DNA from: Cladopsammia gracilis
Taxonomy: Eukaryota > Cnidaria > Anthozoa > Scleractinia > Dendrophylliidae
Direction: 5' to 3'
NCBI GenBank assembly: GCA_022457155.1
Contig: JAJGOT010000089.1
Coordinates: forward strand, 1,416,001 to 1,480,000
Length of the DNA stretch: 64,000 bases
Shown here: positions 44,301 to 58,289 of the stretch, piece by piece
Layout: the number at the start of each line of letters is the position of its first letter
Position numbering within the stretch: position 1 is the first letter of the stretch
Made by a program: the position numbers and the translations under genes
Notes under the pieces: generated by a model
What the model saw: only the letters and a program-made list of their open reading frames with translations
What the model was told of the DNA's origin: nothing
Database searches by the model: none

Positions 44301-47300
44301 AATAGAGTCGTATCATAACAATAATAGAAGCGCGCAATGTAAACTGGGTGGGTCAGATTCTTTAAGTACTTTCAATACTCAATTAAAATCGCTCCAATAC
44401 ATGTAAGTAATAACAAAATACATGTACAGTGGAATTCTAGCTCAAGTACAAAATAATAACCTTTGGACGTAACTGAATGTTTTTTCTTTTGTTTGACAAA
44501 AACTGCGCCAACACTGCATCAAATACTTGTTGTCATTTACATTTCATTCACAAGTTACCTTGACAATGGCGTCATGATGACACCGAAACGTCGGTTTTTA
44601 TCGTTTGTTTTTGCTTGCTTATGCTTGAACAAATCGTTATTGACAAGAATTCTTTAAAAAAAAGAACTTTTCCTTGGGTTTGCTGTCGCGTTGCTTAAGG
44701 TCTCTTATAAAATACCATAATTATAATGCACACTCAATTGTGATTGCGTAAAAAAAAACTCACAAAATCAGAGTCAATCAAACCAATTGTAACTTGCCTG
44801 CACGCGTTTTCCCGCGCTTGGCGCTGGCTACATGTGTTTGCATCAAGTTCTGATTGGTTCATTGGATTGTCTGTACCCCTTTTCCCGCGCTTGGTGCCGG
44901 CTACATGTGTTTGCATCAAGTTCTGATTGGTTCATTGGATTGTCTGTGCTACTTTTTCCGCGCTTGACGCCAGCTGTATTTATTTGCATCAAGTTCTGAT
45001 TGGTTCATTGGATTGTTTGTACACCTTTTCCCGCGCTTGGCACCGGCTATATGCACAGTATTTTCGTCAAGTTCTAATGGGTTCATGGACTAATTCATTC
45101 TTCTCAGTTGGCATTGGTTAGAGCAGTTACTTTGGTTGTGGTTTTACAATACTAAATCGAAAAACGCTTTAAACAGGCTTACCAAGGAACATAAAAATCG
45201 ACAAATGTCGTGCCAAAACTGATCATCGCATCAAAGTTACTGTCAGTTAGCTGGAATGGCTTGATCTGAAAAGAAATAATAGGACAGTTATGTTTCTGTT
45301 TGATACTTTGCCGAAAAAAACACTTTATCTCTACTTTGCCTATCTGACTATAGGAGGCAAATCTTTGATGACGTCATTGTTTTCATTAATTTGTCTCATT
45401 GGTATACAAATTTACATAGAGAAGGCATCTAAAGGCTTGCTTGATGTTTTCACTCTTTTTAAACTGCATTTGAATGAAAAGCTCGATCTCTTTATTGCCG
45501 AGGAATTAGTCAGAGCTATTTGCAGGGAGTAATAATGTTGTAGGTTAAAATTATTTTAGCTTAAAAATTATTACAACTAGGTTAATTTTTATTTTCCTTT
45601 GTCCCAGATTCATTAATATAATTCCAGACAAAGAAAAATAAAAATTAACCTAGTTTGAAATAGTTTTAATCTAAAATAATTTTAACCTACAACAATAATT
45701 TAAGTCTGAGGAAACTTTCTGTGGTAATTTAATGATAATTTGTGAGACCTATGGAATGACCGCTTATATTTTAAACATGAAAAACAGGTCTTAAAAATGT
45801 TGTAGCGATTTATTTAAAATCAAACAGTTTAAAATGCTTGAAATTTTCCCATTTAGGGTGCTACACTATGTAGATTATAGCGCATTTATTCGCTTGTCGC
45901 AGGTAGCCCCAAAATCGAAAGAAATTTAGGAAAAACTGTTTTTGGCCATATTTGTTTGCCGTTGCTTTGGAAATGCTGATTAGCATAAAAAGAGCATCAT
46001 CCAAAACTTTCATCCAAGCTTAAAATCTAGTATCAAATTCAGGTTCATTGAGATAAAGTAAGATTATGTATAAGCTCATTCAAAAAGGGAAGTTTAACCC
46101 AAAAAAACCTACTTGGAGCCACCTTAATAGATGGGTCCGCTGAATACATGTTCGATTTACAGTTAATTTGGGAAAAAAATTTCAGGAGCCAAGCTGGTGT
46201 CCACTTACTATGGGGTCAGCTTAATACAGGTTTTTCTGTACCTGCATGTCTGCATCAGAAGAATCAGATGGTATCTCCTCAGCTGTCTCACTATTCTCTG
46301 TGGTCGCACTACTTAGCAAGCTGTGTTCAGATATCTTCAAGTAGTTCTTTAAGTCATCAAGGGAGCGACCTCCTTCATAACTGTCCACCTGAATCAACAT
46401 AATTTTACATATTAATGATTGAAGACAAGTTAAATACTACTCTAGGTACACAGTCATGTAAAATACCATAAAATTCCGAACAGAGGTCCTTTAAACCAAA
46501 ATGAACCTTTTTGCTGTTTTCCTCTTGTTTTTGGTTTTTGAGTACAAAAAAGTCTGCATGGACTTTTTAATCTTGAATTAGTCTCTCCCAATTACTCCCT
46601 GAATAATATTGTCCTCCACACACTCCAATTTCTATTCAGTACTAATACAAAACCTAATGAAAATATTTAAGAGAGTTTGAAGAATTTTTTAGTGGTTATG
46701 CCCATCTGTAGCTTTTATATCCTCTCAAACATCCTCATGTGTCTGTATCAGTTATGTAGACATTAGTATACATACAAACATACATACAGATGTACATTGT
46801 GTGTGCTGATGGGTGACTCTTCACCCTTTGTATTGAAAGAGAAAATTAATATTGACTAGAACATGTACATTTTTATTTACACACAGCTGCTGTACATGTA
46901 CATGTAAAACCCTACTACAAACCTCTCTTCCATCTTTGAACAGCTTGAGTGAAGGAAATGCATGGATATTGTGCTCTGTACATTTTTTGCCTTCAGTTGT
47001 GCAATCAATCTGCAAAAAGATACATGTAAAAAAAAAAGAAAACACATAACAATCAAAGGCTCCCATGAGCCTGCAACTTGTGAATACAAATGCTCTAAAT
47101 AAAAGATTTTGAACACCTTTGGATCCTGCCCTCTCCTAGACATTTTGCACTACTGACCCCCCAACCCCTGTGTCCAACTCCCCACCCTCCCCTCCCTCCA
47201 ACACAGTCCCCACCATCCCCACCCTCCCCTCCCTCCAGATTCTGCACACCTTTGGATCCTACCCTCTCCTACGCATTTTGCACCACTGACCCCCTACCCC

Positions 47301-50300
47301 TGTGTCTAACTTCCTAACCTCCCCTTCCCCCCCCCCCCCCCCCCCCTCCAATGTCGTCCCCATGGGTAAAGCAGGTGACTATTACCTATCGTGGGATTTA
47401 TGTTCACTGAGCCTCCCCTCTCCCAGGCATTTTGCTCCACTGACACCACCACCCCACCCCCTGGTACATGTAAAAGCCAGAGTTCACCACTGATGTGTTG
47501 TTTAGAATGGTTGGGGAAATTAAATATAAAACTAGTAGTTCCATATTGGAAGTGAAGTGCTGCCTCATTGCGAGATGCTGGTTAAGCTGGATAAGAATCT
47601 TGAAAACATTGGGTTGGCATAAATCAAATTTACGCCATCGCCGTGGAATTTGGCAAAAATCCTTTAGTTCTGTGCATTCCGGAAGGTCTCAGATTTTTCC
47701 CACATGTAAATAGTCTGTTTGTCTTGATTTCGTGCTGGTTATTTTCCTGATTCTCGAATCATCCGCGTCAGATTTTATAGACGAAAACATAGCGTTGGTT
47801 TAATAAAAAGTGAACACTGGACAGCGAAGGAAGAAATATAAGCGTGGTAGGAATTCCAATTTATTTCACTTCTTTCGGTTGTTTGCCTTTCATGAATTTT
47901 TATAGTCGTGAAGTTGGACCCGGAGTTGGAGGAACAAAACAGCCTCCGGTGCAAAAATTCACCGCCGATGAAGATGTAAACAATGATCGTTTCTTGCGAG
48001 TTTCGCTTGCGCTAGTGAATGTTTCTCGAGCGAAAATAACCTCAAAGTGATCACTTTTTTCATTTAATTTTCTTTTCTTTGTGTCGGATACGGAGGAATA
48101 TTAAAAATTGGATATATTTTGCAAGATGCGTTGCGTTACTGGTGTACAATTCACAGAATAGTTTAACAACAACAACAACACATCTTTATTCAAGATGGCG
48201 ACCTGTGTAAGCACATGGTCCCAGCATGCAATGCGCAAGGCAAACATGATTGACAAAGGTAGAGAATGGCCTAACCCTTCACCTCCCTTCCTAGTACCGA
48301 ATAATCTATTGAAACTGAATAACAAAGATAATCAATCTAACGTCCATCAAACATTATCGTATCCAAAGTCTTAATCTGACGATAAAATGTGGAGGCAAAG
48401 GTTTACAGCTCTAACAATTAAAGTCTCTCAAATGCTAATGTTTTAATAGGGCCTAACCCAAACAGAAACGGTATTATTGGGATAACTGCCCTGAACAGAG
48501 TCAAACACTTAGCGTCCATAGTAAACTACAAGTCCAACCGGTTAGGAGGTCTGACTATCCTTCCAGAACGTGTTTGAGTCAGTGCTGATTCTCTGCAAAC
48601 AGGCTGCTTTTGGCAAGCTTCTGAGGTAACACCGGGGAAGTGAAATGCACCTGCTGAATGTCCTTCCGAGTCATGAACAGGTAGATCACTGGCAGAGCTA
48701 GTGAGGGTGGCTTGGTTATCTGCGATGACAGGGGTAGATTGGCTTCCAGTTTTGACAAGGGCAGATCTGTTACGACGTACTGTGCCTTTCTCTGTTTCAA
48801 TGAGGTAGGACCGGGGATGCTGGGTATGTCCTTGTACTTTCCCTAGTCTATCTTGATCTCTGATCCATACTGATTCACCGGTTGTCAAATCCGGAAGTTC
48901 CTGTACTTGATGCCGGTAGTCAAAGTTTTTCTTCTGGTTAGATCTGTAAATCTCTTCTTTCTTCGCAACTTCTTCACGCTCTCTGAGTAGATTTCTGGGA
49001 ACCAAGGTACCAGGGAGTACAGGGAGCTGGGTTCGCAGTCTTCTCCCCATTAACAGCTCACTAGGTGAGAGGCCATTTTGCAAGGGAGTGGATCTGTAGG
49101 TGAGCAGCGCAAGGTAGGGGTCTTCATTCTTCTTTAACAGTCCCTTGGCAGTCCTTACAGCCCTTTCGACCTCTCCATTGGCTTGAGGGTATCTGGGTGA
49201 GCTGGTAAGGTGGACAAACCCATAACTGGCAGCGAATTCTTGGAAGGATTCTGCACTAAAGCATGGCCCATTATCTGAAATCACTATGTCTGGTATTCCA
49301 TGGGTTGCATATAGCTCTTTGGATGCTGTGACCACACTCTCTGCAGTTGATTTCAATCCATCTTGAGTAGTAATCAACTGTGATGAGGTATGTTCGTCCC
49401 CCATGATCAAACAGATCCATGCTTACTCTCTCCCAAGGACGACTAGGGAAAGAGGAAGGCATCAAGGGTTCCTTAGGTTCTGGTAGTTCCTTTGCACATG
49501 TGAAGCACGATTTGATCAGGTCTTCGATTGCTCCGGATAGCCCTGGCCACCAAACTGACATACGAGCTCTGGCACGACATTTGTTAATGCCAAGATGGCC
49601 ACGATGGATGCAATCTAGGACTTCCAGTCTAAGAACTCGTGGGATTACAATGCGTTCATCATAGAGGAGGAGATCATCAACGACTGCCAGGTGGGCTCTG
49701 TGTTCCCAGTATGGACGGAGTAAAGGCTGTTGTGGCATGTACAGTGGCCATCCCTCTTGACAAAATCTTCTGACTTGTGTACATTCCTCATCACTTTTCT
49801 GGGCATTTCTGATCTCCTGAAGACGTTGGGCACTGGCAGGAAGACTGCCCGTTGCGCAGCTGGCAAAGGTTTCAACTTCTTCAATAAACTGGATGTCCGA
49901 AGCTTCTGGGGTACATGAAGGGGCACGTGAGAGTGCATCAGCAGAAATTTGACGTTTTCCAGGGACGTGGAGGACGTCAGGGTTGTACCTCATCATCCTG
50001 AGACGGAAGCGTAGTATCCGGGGTGGCATCTTAGATAGTGCAGTTGTGGTCAGAAGGGGTACAAGGGGCTTGTGATCTGTTTCTAAAGTGAAGCTGAGTC
50101 CAAGCACATATTCTTCAAGGCGTTCACATGCCCAGACTGAGGCAAGAGCCTCTTTCTCGACAACGGCATAGTTCTTTTCAGCATCAGTGAGGGATCTTGA
50201 GATGTAGCAGATGGGACGGCGCTGTCCATTGTCTTGAGCCTGAAGGAGAACTGCTCCAAGCCCAGTTGATGAGGCATCCGCTGCAATGAATGTTTGACGA

Positions 50301-53300
50301 CGAGGGTCATAGTGTGCAAGGACTTCGGGTGATACAAGGATCTCTTTAACTCGCTGAAAGGCCGTTTGCTGAGCCTCTCCCCAGTACCATGTAGTTTCCT
50401 TGCGAAGCAGTTGGCGCAAGGGTTCATTTAGGTCAGCCAGTCCTGGAATGAACTTGCCCAACTGGTTTACCATCCCCATGAACCTCTGCAGCTCAGTTGT
50501 ATTAGACGGGGCTGGGAACTGGGCAATGGCTTTTGTTTTATCTGGATCGGCATGAACTCCTTGAGCATCAACAATGTGCCCCAGGAACCTGATTCTTCCT
50601 TGAGAGAACTCGCACTTCTGTACGTTCAGTGTCAGGCCAGCTTCTTGGAGACGGAACAGAACAGCCCGGACACGTACGTCATGTTCCATTTGATTCCTAC
50701 CATGGATGAGGATGTCATCCATCCGGCATATCACCCCGTCAAGACCCTCCAGGATAGCTGACATGGTCCGCTGGAATATCTCGGGCGCAGAACTGATTCC
50801 AAAGGGCAATCTGTTAAAGCAGTAGCGGCCGAATGGCGTGATGAAAGTTGTTAGTAGCTTTGAATCTTCATCCAAAGGGATTTGCCAAAACCCACTGTTA
50901 GCATCTAGTTTTGTGAACACTCTACTTTCTCCTAGCATGGCAAGGCTTTCATCAACTGAGCCCATGGGATGAATTTCACGTTTGACGGCCTTGTTCAGGG
51001 GCGTTAAGTCTACACAGATCCGCACTCGGCCATTGGCTTTTAGTACAGGAACAATACCAGAGCACCACTCTGTGGGGGCAGTGACTGGGGAAATGACCCC
51101 TTGTCATACCCCTTGTCATCCCCTTGTCTTTACTTTGGGTAGCAATGGATGTGGGATCCTCCTTGGAGTGTAGAGACACGCTGGCTCGACTTCTGGATTG
51201 AGCTTGATTCGGTATTCGGTTTTCAGTTTTCCCAGGCCTGTGAAGAGTTGAGGGAATTCTTCTTTGAAATCAGCAGGCTGAGTAACCACCTCTCCGATAC
51301 GAGCAATCAAACCCAGGTCAACACAAGCTTTCTTACTGAGGAGGGAATACAGCTGATCCTTGAGAACATAGACTGGTTCGGTTATCTTGTGACCTTTGCA
51401 CTCCAACGAGGCGTTAAAGGTGCCAATGACTGAGAGAATGGTGCCGCCTGGACCTCTTAAGATCTGCTGGGTATTTGATAACTGCTTGTCTTTAAGCCAT
51501 GGTTCCCTGTCACTGACAATGGAAACTGCCGCTCCGGTATCCAATTTGAAGCGTGTGTCGTGGCCATCCACCTTGACAACGGCAGTCCAGAAGTCTCCTT
51601 TACCATTATAGACTTCACCGAGGAAGGGAACGTCGACTTCTTCGGGATCTGTAACTTCGTTAACGGTCGTTCGCTTCGCCGGCTGCTTTCTAGAGAGACA
51701 AACAGTGTGAAAGTGACCTTGTTTATGGCAGTTGTTGCAGGTTACATCTTTTGCAGGGCATAATTCCCGTCTGTGCTGCTGTCGACCGCACCAAATGCAT
51801 TTTCTCTCGGACTTTGGTTGGGTTTCGTTTGCCTTTGTTGATTTTTTGTCAGGCTTGTGCTTCTCCACCAAATTAACGCCAGACGAATGGGAAGCTGAAC
51901 TAGAGTCAGAATTTCCTCGAATGAGGTCCCTACTCTGCTTTCTTGCTTCAGATTGACGACTCATTTGTACGGCCTGTTCGAGGGTTAAGTCCGCTTTCGC
52001 TTGAAGACGATCTGACAGTGTGTCGTCAAGAACCCCCACAACAATGCGGTCACGAATAAGGCCGTCTTTCAGAGAACCGTACTCACAGTCTTCTGCAAGC
52101 CTGTATAAATCTTGAATGAAAGCATCCACTGACTCACCAAGTAACTGGTGCCGTTTGTTAAAACGGGCTCTTTGTACTATCAAATTGCGGCGAACATCGA
52201 AGTAACCGTTGAGGGCGGTGCGAACTTCGTCGTACGTAGCTTTGTTTTCGTCGATTCGGAGAGTGGCTAGAATGTCGTCTGCACAGTCTCCCATGGCATA
52301 CAGGAAGGTGCTCACTTGCTCGTGTTCGGGTTTATTCTTGAGTCCGGAAGCGATTCTGTAGCGTTCGAAGCGACGGCTCCATTTCATCCAGCACTCCGCT
52401 TGTTTTGGTCCGTTCGCGCCATCGAACTTCGCAGGGAGTGGAAGTTGACTCGGCTGTTGCGGATTAATTTCGTTCTCTTGTGCTCCCGAAGGCAACCCTG
52501 AGGTTTCTTGGTGTGATTCTGCTTCTGTGTCGGGCATTTTGAGGGTCAAGGACCGCTGCCACCATGTACAATTCACAGAATAGTTTAACAACAACAACAA
52601 CACATCTTTATTCAAGATGGCGACCTGTGTAAGCACATGGTCCCAGCATGCAATGCGCAAGGCAAACATGATTGACAAAGGTAGAGAATGGCCTAACCCT
52701 ACAACTGGGAAGGTTTCAAATTACTTTTCACATTATGCAAATTGCAGCATTTTTACCTCAACTGAAAAAATATAGAAAGGGCTAAATTTGTTTCTCTCGC
52801 CCTAAATTATAACTTCTGTCGTTAACTTTGATTAAATTTATAAGTTTCATTCAAAATTTATTATAATGATGGCTGGAATACTTCCAGCAAAACTCTCAAT
52901 TTGAAAAGTTGTTTTGACCCCGGTTCCGGACCAGACAAAATAAACTGAAAGATTCTGACACAGTGGACACGCTATTTTAATAATTTGCGTGCGATCTCGC
53001 ACGCTTCCGTCTTCTTGTTTTTGAAGGTTAACGCGCTTCTTTGTTAGCGTGCTCACACTATCCCAATACTACCTATTATCAAATCGTGAACTAACGTGCA
53101 TGCAGATTCCTTAGCAGATTCCCAAGACATGTAAGCTTATTTTCCAATATGCCTAACAGTAATACAACGACGCCCAAGCTAAGTACATGTATACGCTCCC
53201 ACAGCGTCTTGTTCAACAGAGATCCAGCAAATACGTTGGCCCTGAGAAGAACCTTTGTCCATGTTTAACTGATTTCCAGCGTACTTTTAGACATTACCAA

Positions 53301-56300
53301 GTCGAATGGACAGCAAAACATCTTGAAAACCAGTCCAATATGGCGTCGAAACAGAAACAGCTTAGTCGTGCATCGCCTATGCATGCTCGAGTCGGCTTGT
53401 CATTACTTTGTTTTGATTGGATGCCGAGGCTCTCCCGAGACTGCCGACGGTTTCGTAGATCTTCTACCGCTCTTGATTGGTTCTCAAACAATATTTCATT
53501 GTTACTATCGGAAAACCGAGACAGACAGAAGGACAGAAGGACAGAAGGACAGAAGGACAGAAGGACAGAATTCTAGATTCTCGATTCTACACGATTAGTA
53601 GACTGCCTGCCGGCAGCAATAAGATCATTGTTTGTATATGTACAACTGTACCTTGGCAATTGTTATATCGACATTGTCTTTATGATACTCAGCTAATGCT
53701 TTCCACGTGGGTGCAAGTTTGCGGCAGTGGCTGCACCTGTCAATACAAACAAACAAACAACATGGTATTTTTCAAGCCTTATTTAATATTATCTCAAAAT
53801 ATGAATCTTTAAATATTATTTTGGGATTAATAAAAAGAGATGATCCATTATTTAAATAAACTACGTGTAGCTGCTTACCATGGAGCATAGAACTTTATAA
53901 AATGTAGCCCCATTTCCACATGTTTGTCAAAGTTCTGTGACGTCAGTGTGTACAGGCCATTGTCCGATTCAGTTGTCTCTGTTGAATCTTCTTTTTCTTT
54001 CTACAGTGTAGTTTAACAAATTTTATTGTTAATGAAAAATGACGTGTCAATCCTAAAATAACACCCTGCACAAACCGCAAGTTGGAAACTTGCGATATCT
54101 TGCAAATCCATTTGAAGAGGACTTGTGTGTACTTGCGATGGCTAGACTTGTGATTACTTTGATATAATTGTAGCTCAAATTTGTCCGCCAGTTTAAGGCA
54201 CTCAAAATTTTTGCCATTTGACCTCCTAATGCAACTAGTCGCAACTCAACACAGGTCAAGCAGCCAATTAAAAGCATGACTTTGGCTTTTAAACCAATAA
54301 ACCCCTCAGAATTTCTAATGGCCTTCTATGGGGGAAGTATGAATATTTCCTGGAAGTCTGCATAATCAGTCAGGCCTACATGTGATTGTGAGAGTACATG
54401 TATATGTTGTAGGTTAAAATTATTTTAGGTTAAAAATTACTTAAACTATGTTAATTTTTATTTTCTATTGTTCCAGATTCATTAACATAATTTTAGACAA
54501 AGGAAAAAAAAATTAACCTAGTTTGAAATAATTTTAACCTAAAATAATTTTAACCAACAACATACATTGTATATACCGGTGATATGAAAGCAGATGTACA
54601 TTTGTATTTTGTAAGGTCGATTTTAATCTGATAATTTTAATCTGATTTATTCAATATGGATTTATTCAACATGGATTTATTCAATATGGATTTTGTCAGC
54701 TGACCAATCTCTTGAACAAGTTATTTAAAAATAACTTGTTCAAATAACTTGTTCAAGAGATTGGTCAGCTGACAAAATCCGATACATGTACATTATAAAT
54801 TTACAAGTACAATTAAGCAGCTGATAAAATCAATAATGCTACAGGGTTACTGCCCTACCTCAGATGTCACTGCAAATTTGTCAACAAAGGCCTTGAGATC
54901 GTTCATTCGTCTTTTGCCATTGTACCTCTTGATTTCACCGTGATCATAATACAGCTTCAACCTTGAAAATAAAATAATAAAACGACACTCAATGCATAAA
55001 AAATTACATGTAGACCATCTACCCTGACTATAAGGCCCCTATGACTGTTATATAGCAGTCATAGGAGCCTTGTAGTCAGGGCAGATGGTCTATTTTTTAT
55101 ATACATTGAGTGCATATAAGAAGTAATATTATATTATACTACTAATTATATTAGACCATCTACCCTGGACTGTTATAAGAAGTAATAAAATTATTATACT
55201 ACAAATTATATTAGTCAAGACCATCTACTCTGACTATAAAGCCCCTATGACTGTTATAAGAAGTAATATTAATTATACTACAAATTATATTAGACCATCT
55301 ACTCTGACTATAAGGCCCCTATGACTGTTATAAGAAGTAATATTAATTATACTACAAATTATATTAGACCATCTACTCTGACTATAAGGCCCCTATGACT
55401 GTTATAAGAAGTACTATTATTATACTACAAATTATATTAGACCATCTACCCTGACTGTAAGGCCCCTATGACTGTTATAAGAAGTAATATTATACTACAA
55501 ATTATATTAGACCATCTACTCTGACTATAAGGCCCCTATGACTGTTATAAGAAGTAATATTAATTATACTACAAATTATATTAGACCATCTACTCTGACT
55601 ATCAGGCCCCTATGACTGTTATAAGAAGTAATATTATTATACTACAAATTATATTAGACCATCTACCCTGACTATAAGGCTCCTATGACTGTTATAAGAA
55701 GTCATATTATTATACTACAAATTATATTAGACCATCTACCCTGACTATAAGGCCCTTAATTGTTACTGTTATAAGAAGTAATAATTATTATTATACTACA
55801 AATTGTATTAGACCATCTACTCTGACTATCAGGCCCCTATGACTGTTATAAGAAGTAATATTATTATACTACAAATTATATTAGACCATCTACCCTGACT
55901 ATAAGGCCCCTATGACTGTTATAAGAAGTAATATTATTATACTATAAATTATACTGTATTAGACCATCTATCCTGACTATAAGGCCCCTGATAAATTGGT
56001 TGATAAATTGGTTGATAAAGTGGCAAAATATTTTTTAACCAATCATAAAGCATACAATGTAGCAATACAAAACCAAAGCAATTGCAAAATTACTTTCAAC
56101 ACTCAATTAAAAACCATTCTTACTGATACATATGTACTTAGTATGGGTCATGTGGGACCCTTAGTGCCAGTTGCCTTAAATTTACACTAGCTTACGTTGG
56201 ATATGCACGGATGTTTTGTTTGGCACAGAGTGGCGTCTCTTTTGTACAATCCACCTGAAGATAAACTGACAAAAAAATGTACATTGTACATCTGTATTAT

Positions 56301-58248
56301 GTCCTATAACAATGATTTCTATGAAGAGTTAAAAATAGGGTAATTGAAAATAATAACATAGCAAAATTCCTCCTTGTGAACTGTGATACTGTAAGTACAA
56401 TCAGGGGTGAAAAAAGTCCATCTGCTCAACTGGAACAAGTAGATTTTTTAGTTACATGTAGAAAATTTACATTTTCCTAATCACTTTACCTGATGGGCAA
56501 GGATAAGGACAAAAACAGGACAGGCTGTTTGTGAACTATTTAACCTTAGTAAAACTTAAGACTTGCTTGCTTAAATGCCAAGCTTAAATTTTAGATATTT
56601 CTGAGCACTGTTAACACTATATTAACCTCAATGTATTTGATGGTCAGTCATTATTTTTTCCATAAAAAAGTTCAGTTCAATGCTGTTCTGTTCAGTTCCA
56701 TAACTGGACAGAACAGCATTTTGAAAACAAACTTTCCAATAGTTGTTATTTAATAATTCTTGCTAAAGCGGCCTTGCATGAATGTGTTTTTTTTACTTCT
56801 GGAGTAATCGAGATTTAATTGATGAAGAAGACCTGAGTGTAAATGCCAGCCTGGATGCCATAAATAAAAACATCAAACTCTTAATAGTCCAGTTTCGAAT
56901 TCGCTATGACCGCTGAATTCAAACACCAATGGCACATTGATACAGGGTTAGACTCGACCTGATGTAAAATATTCACAAATACCGGCAGAAGGTGCGTGAA
57001 ATTTGAAAATTAAACAATAGACAGAGCTCTGAACAGGTCATCTTCTCGCCTGAATTTGTGAATATTTTACATCAGGTCGAGTCTAACCCTGTACCAATGT
57101 ATCATTGGTGTTTGAATTCAGTGGTCATAGCGAATTCGAAACTGGACTATTAATTTGCTACACCTGTACATTGTATATTATCTATATTCAACAGAAATAT
57201 TTATTTACATGTATATTAAACATTCGTGAAAAAAAGATGAGAAATAACATGTCAACCTGTAAATTATTAATTACTTACAAGAGATCGTGGTTTACCTTAG
57301 CTATTGTAACATGTTCACTATGTGGAATTTTACTGTAGTAGTCAGCCAACAGACTCCATGTTGGCATAAAACGTTTGCAGTGTTCGCACCTTTATATAAC
57401 CAAAACAAACTAAGAATTAGCTGAAGCATAAATGTAATCCCTTTAATTTACATGTAGTGTAGAACATTTTTTGTTTGTTTAATAGTCAAGATTTAATTAA
57501 ACATACAGTTTGTCCTTTTCATAGCTTGATTGACACTTGTCATATTTACAGCAGTTTACCCTCACTTCACTTAAATTATTTAAAGCAGCTGATAATAAAA
57601 TAATTTTAAATTTTCACAACTCCAAGATAACAGAGCTCAACGAGAAACAAATTTACCTGCTAAGAAAACTAATAAACTTTTATCAAGGTGTAAGTGATCC
57701 TGATCATTTTAAATATGCTTCTATCTTGAGATCTCTTTAAAACTTTATCAAGGTGTAAGTGATGCTGATCATTTTGAATATGCTGCTATCTCGATATCTC
57801 TTTAAAACATGACCAGTTTTATAGAATGCTACAAAATTTACCTATTTACCATTTACTTTTACTCAGCTGGTAAAATTGTTCATCATACATTATCAGTAGC
57901 CACGCAGCTCTTTACAACGTCTAATTTCATTGGACCTGTATACCACGCAGCTCTATTGTTTTTAGGTCTAGGGTCTATTGTTAGCCATTGTTGTGTTGTT
58001 TGTTCTATTGTTTTCTCAGCTAATCAGAGAAGACCTTGTAAGAGCTGCGCACCGCCCCTAAATTATCGAAGCCACAGGGATTGCAGCACTTATACGTGCG
58101 TAAAAATTAATGTCTGCAATATGGCGGTTTTACTCATGCATAACATCCATGATACGTGCGAGTACAATTTTACACGACATGTATTTTACACACATCATCT
58201 GATCTTTTGGCCTTCTGGGCCTCATCAGTGCAGTGCTGATGCTAGGAT

Positions 58249-58289
<41 letters not shown>

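Larger units (their letters stand above)
48138..52708 (-). mobile_element. Ty3/gypsy LTR retrotransposon in intron 6 of the TXNDC5-like gene
   Basis: A 4.57-kb segment with all structural parts: a 5-bp target duplication ACTGG (48138-48142 and 52704-52708), LTRs of 139 bp, a primer-binding site after the 5' LTR, a purine tract before the 3' LTR, and gag, protease, RT, RNase H and integrase in that order. RT and RNase H before integrase identifies the Ty3/gypsy type. No env or chromodomain is seen. The LTRs differ at one base, so it inserted recently. It lies in the same orientation as the host gene. The reading frame is broken (two stops at the protease-RT junction and one frameshift in integrase), so this copy is not expected to be autonomous. 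Confidence 0.95.

Noticed and set aside
53187..53812. Plus-strand frames of 91-129 codons over the GGACAGAA repeat
   Set aside because: They lie antisense across a TXNDC5-like exon or over a microsatellite and show no domain.
55007..55990. Regular repeats resembling a CRISPR array
   Set aside because: Units of about 74 bp follow each other without unique spacers, and the genome is eukaryotic; it is a minisatellite.
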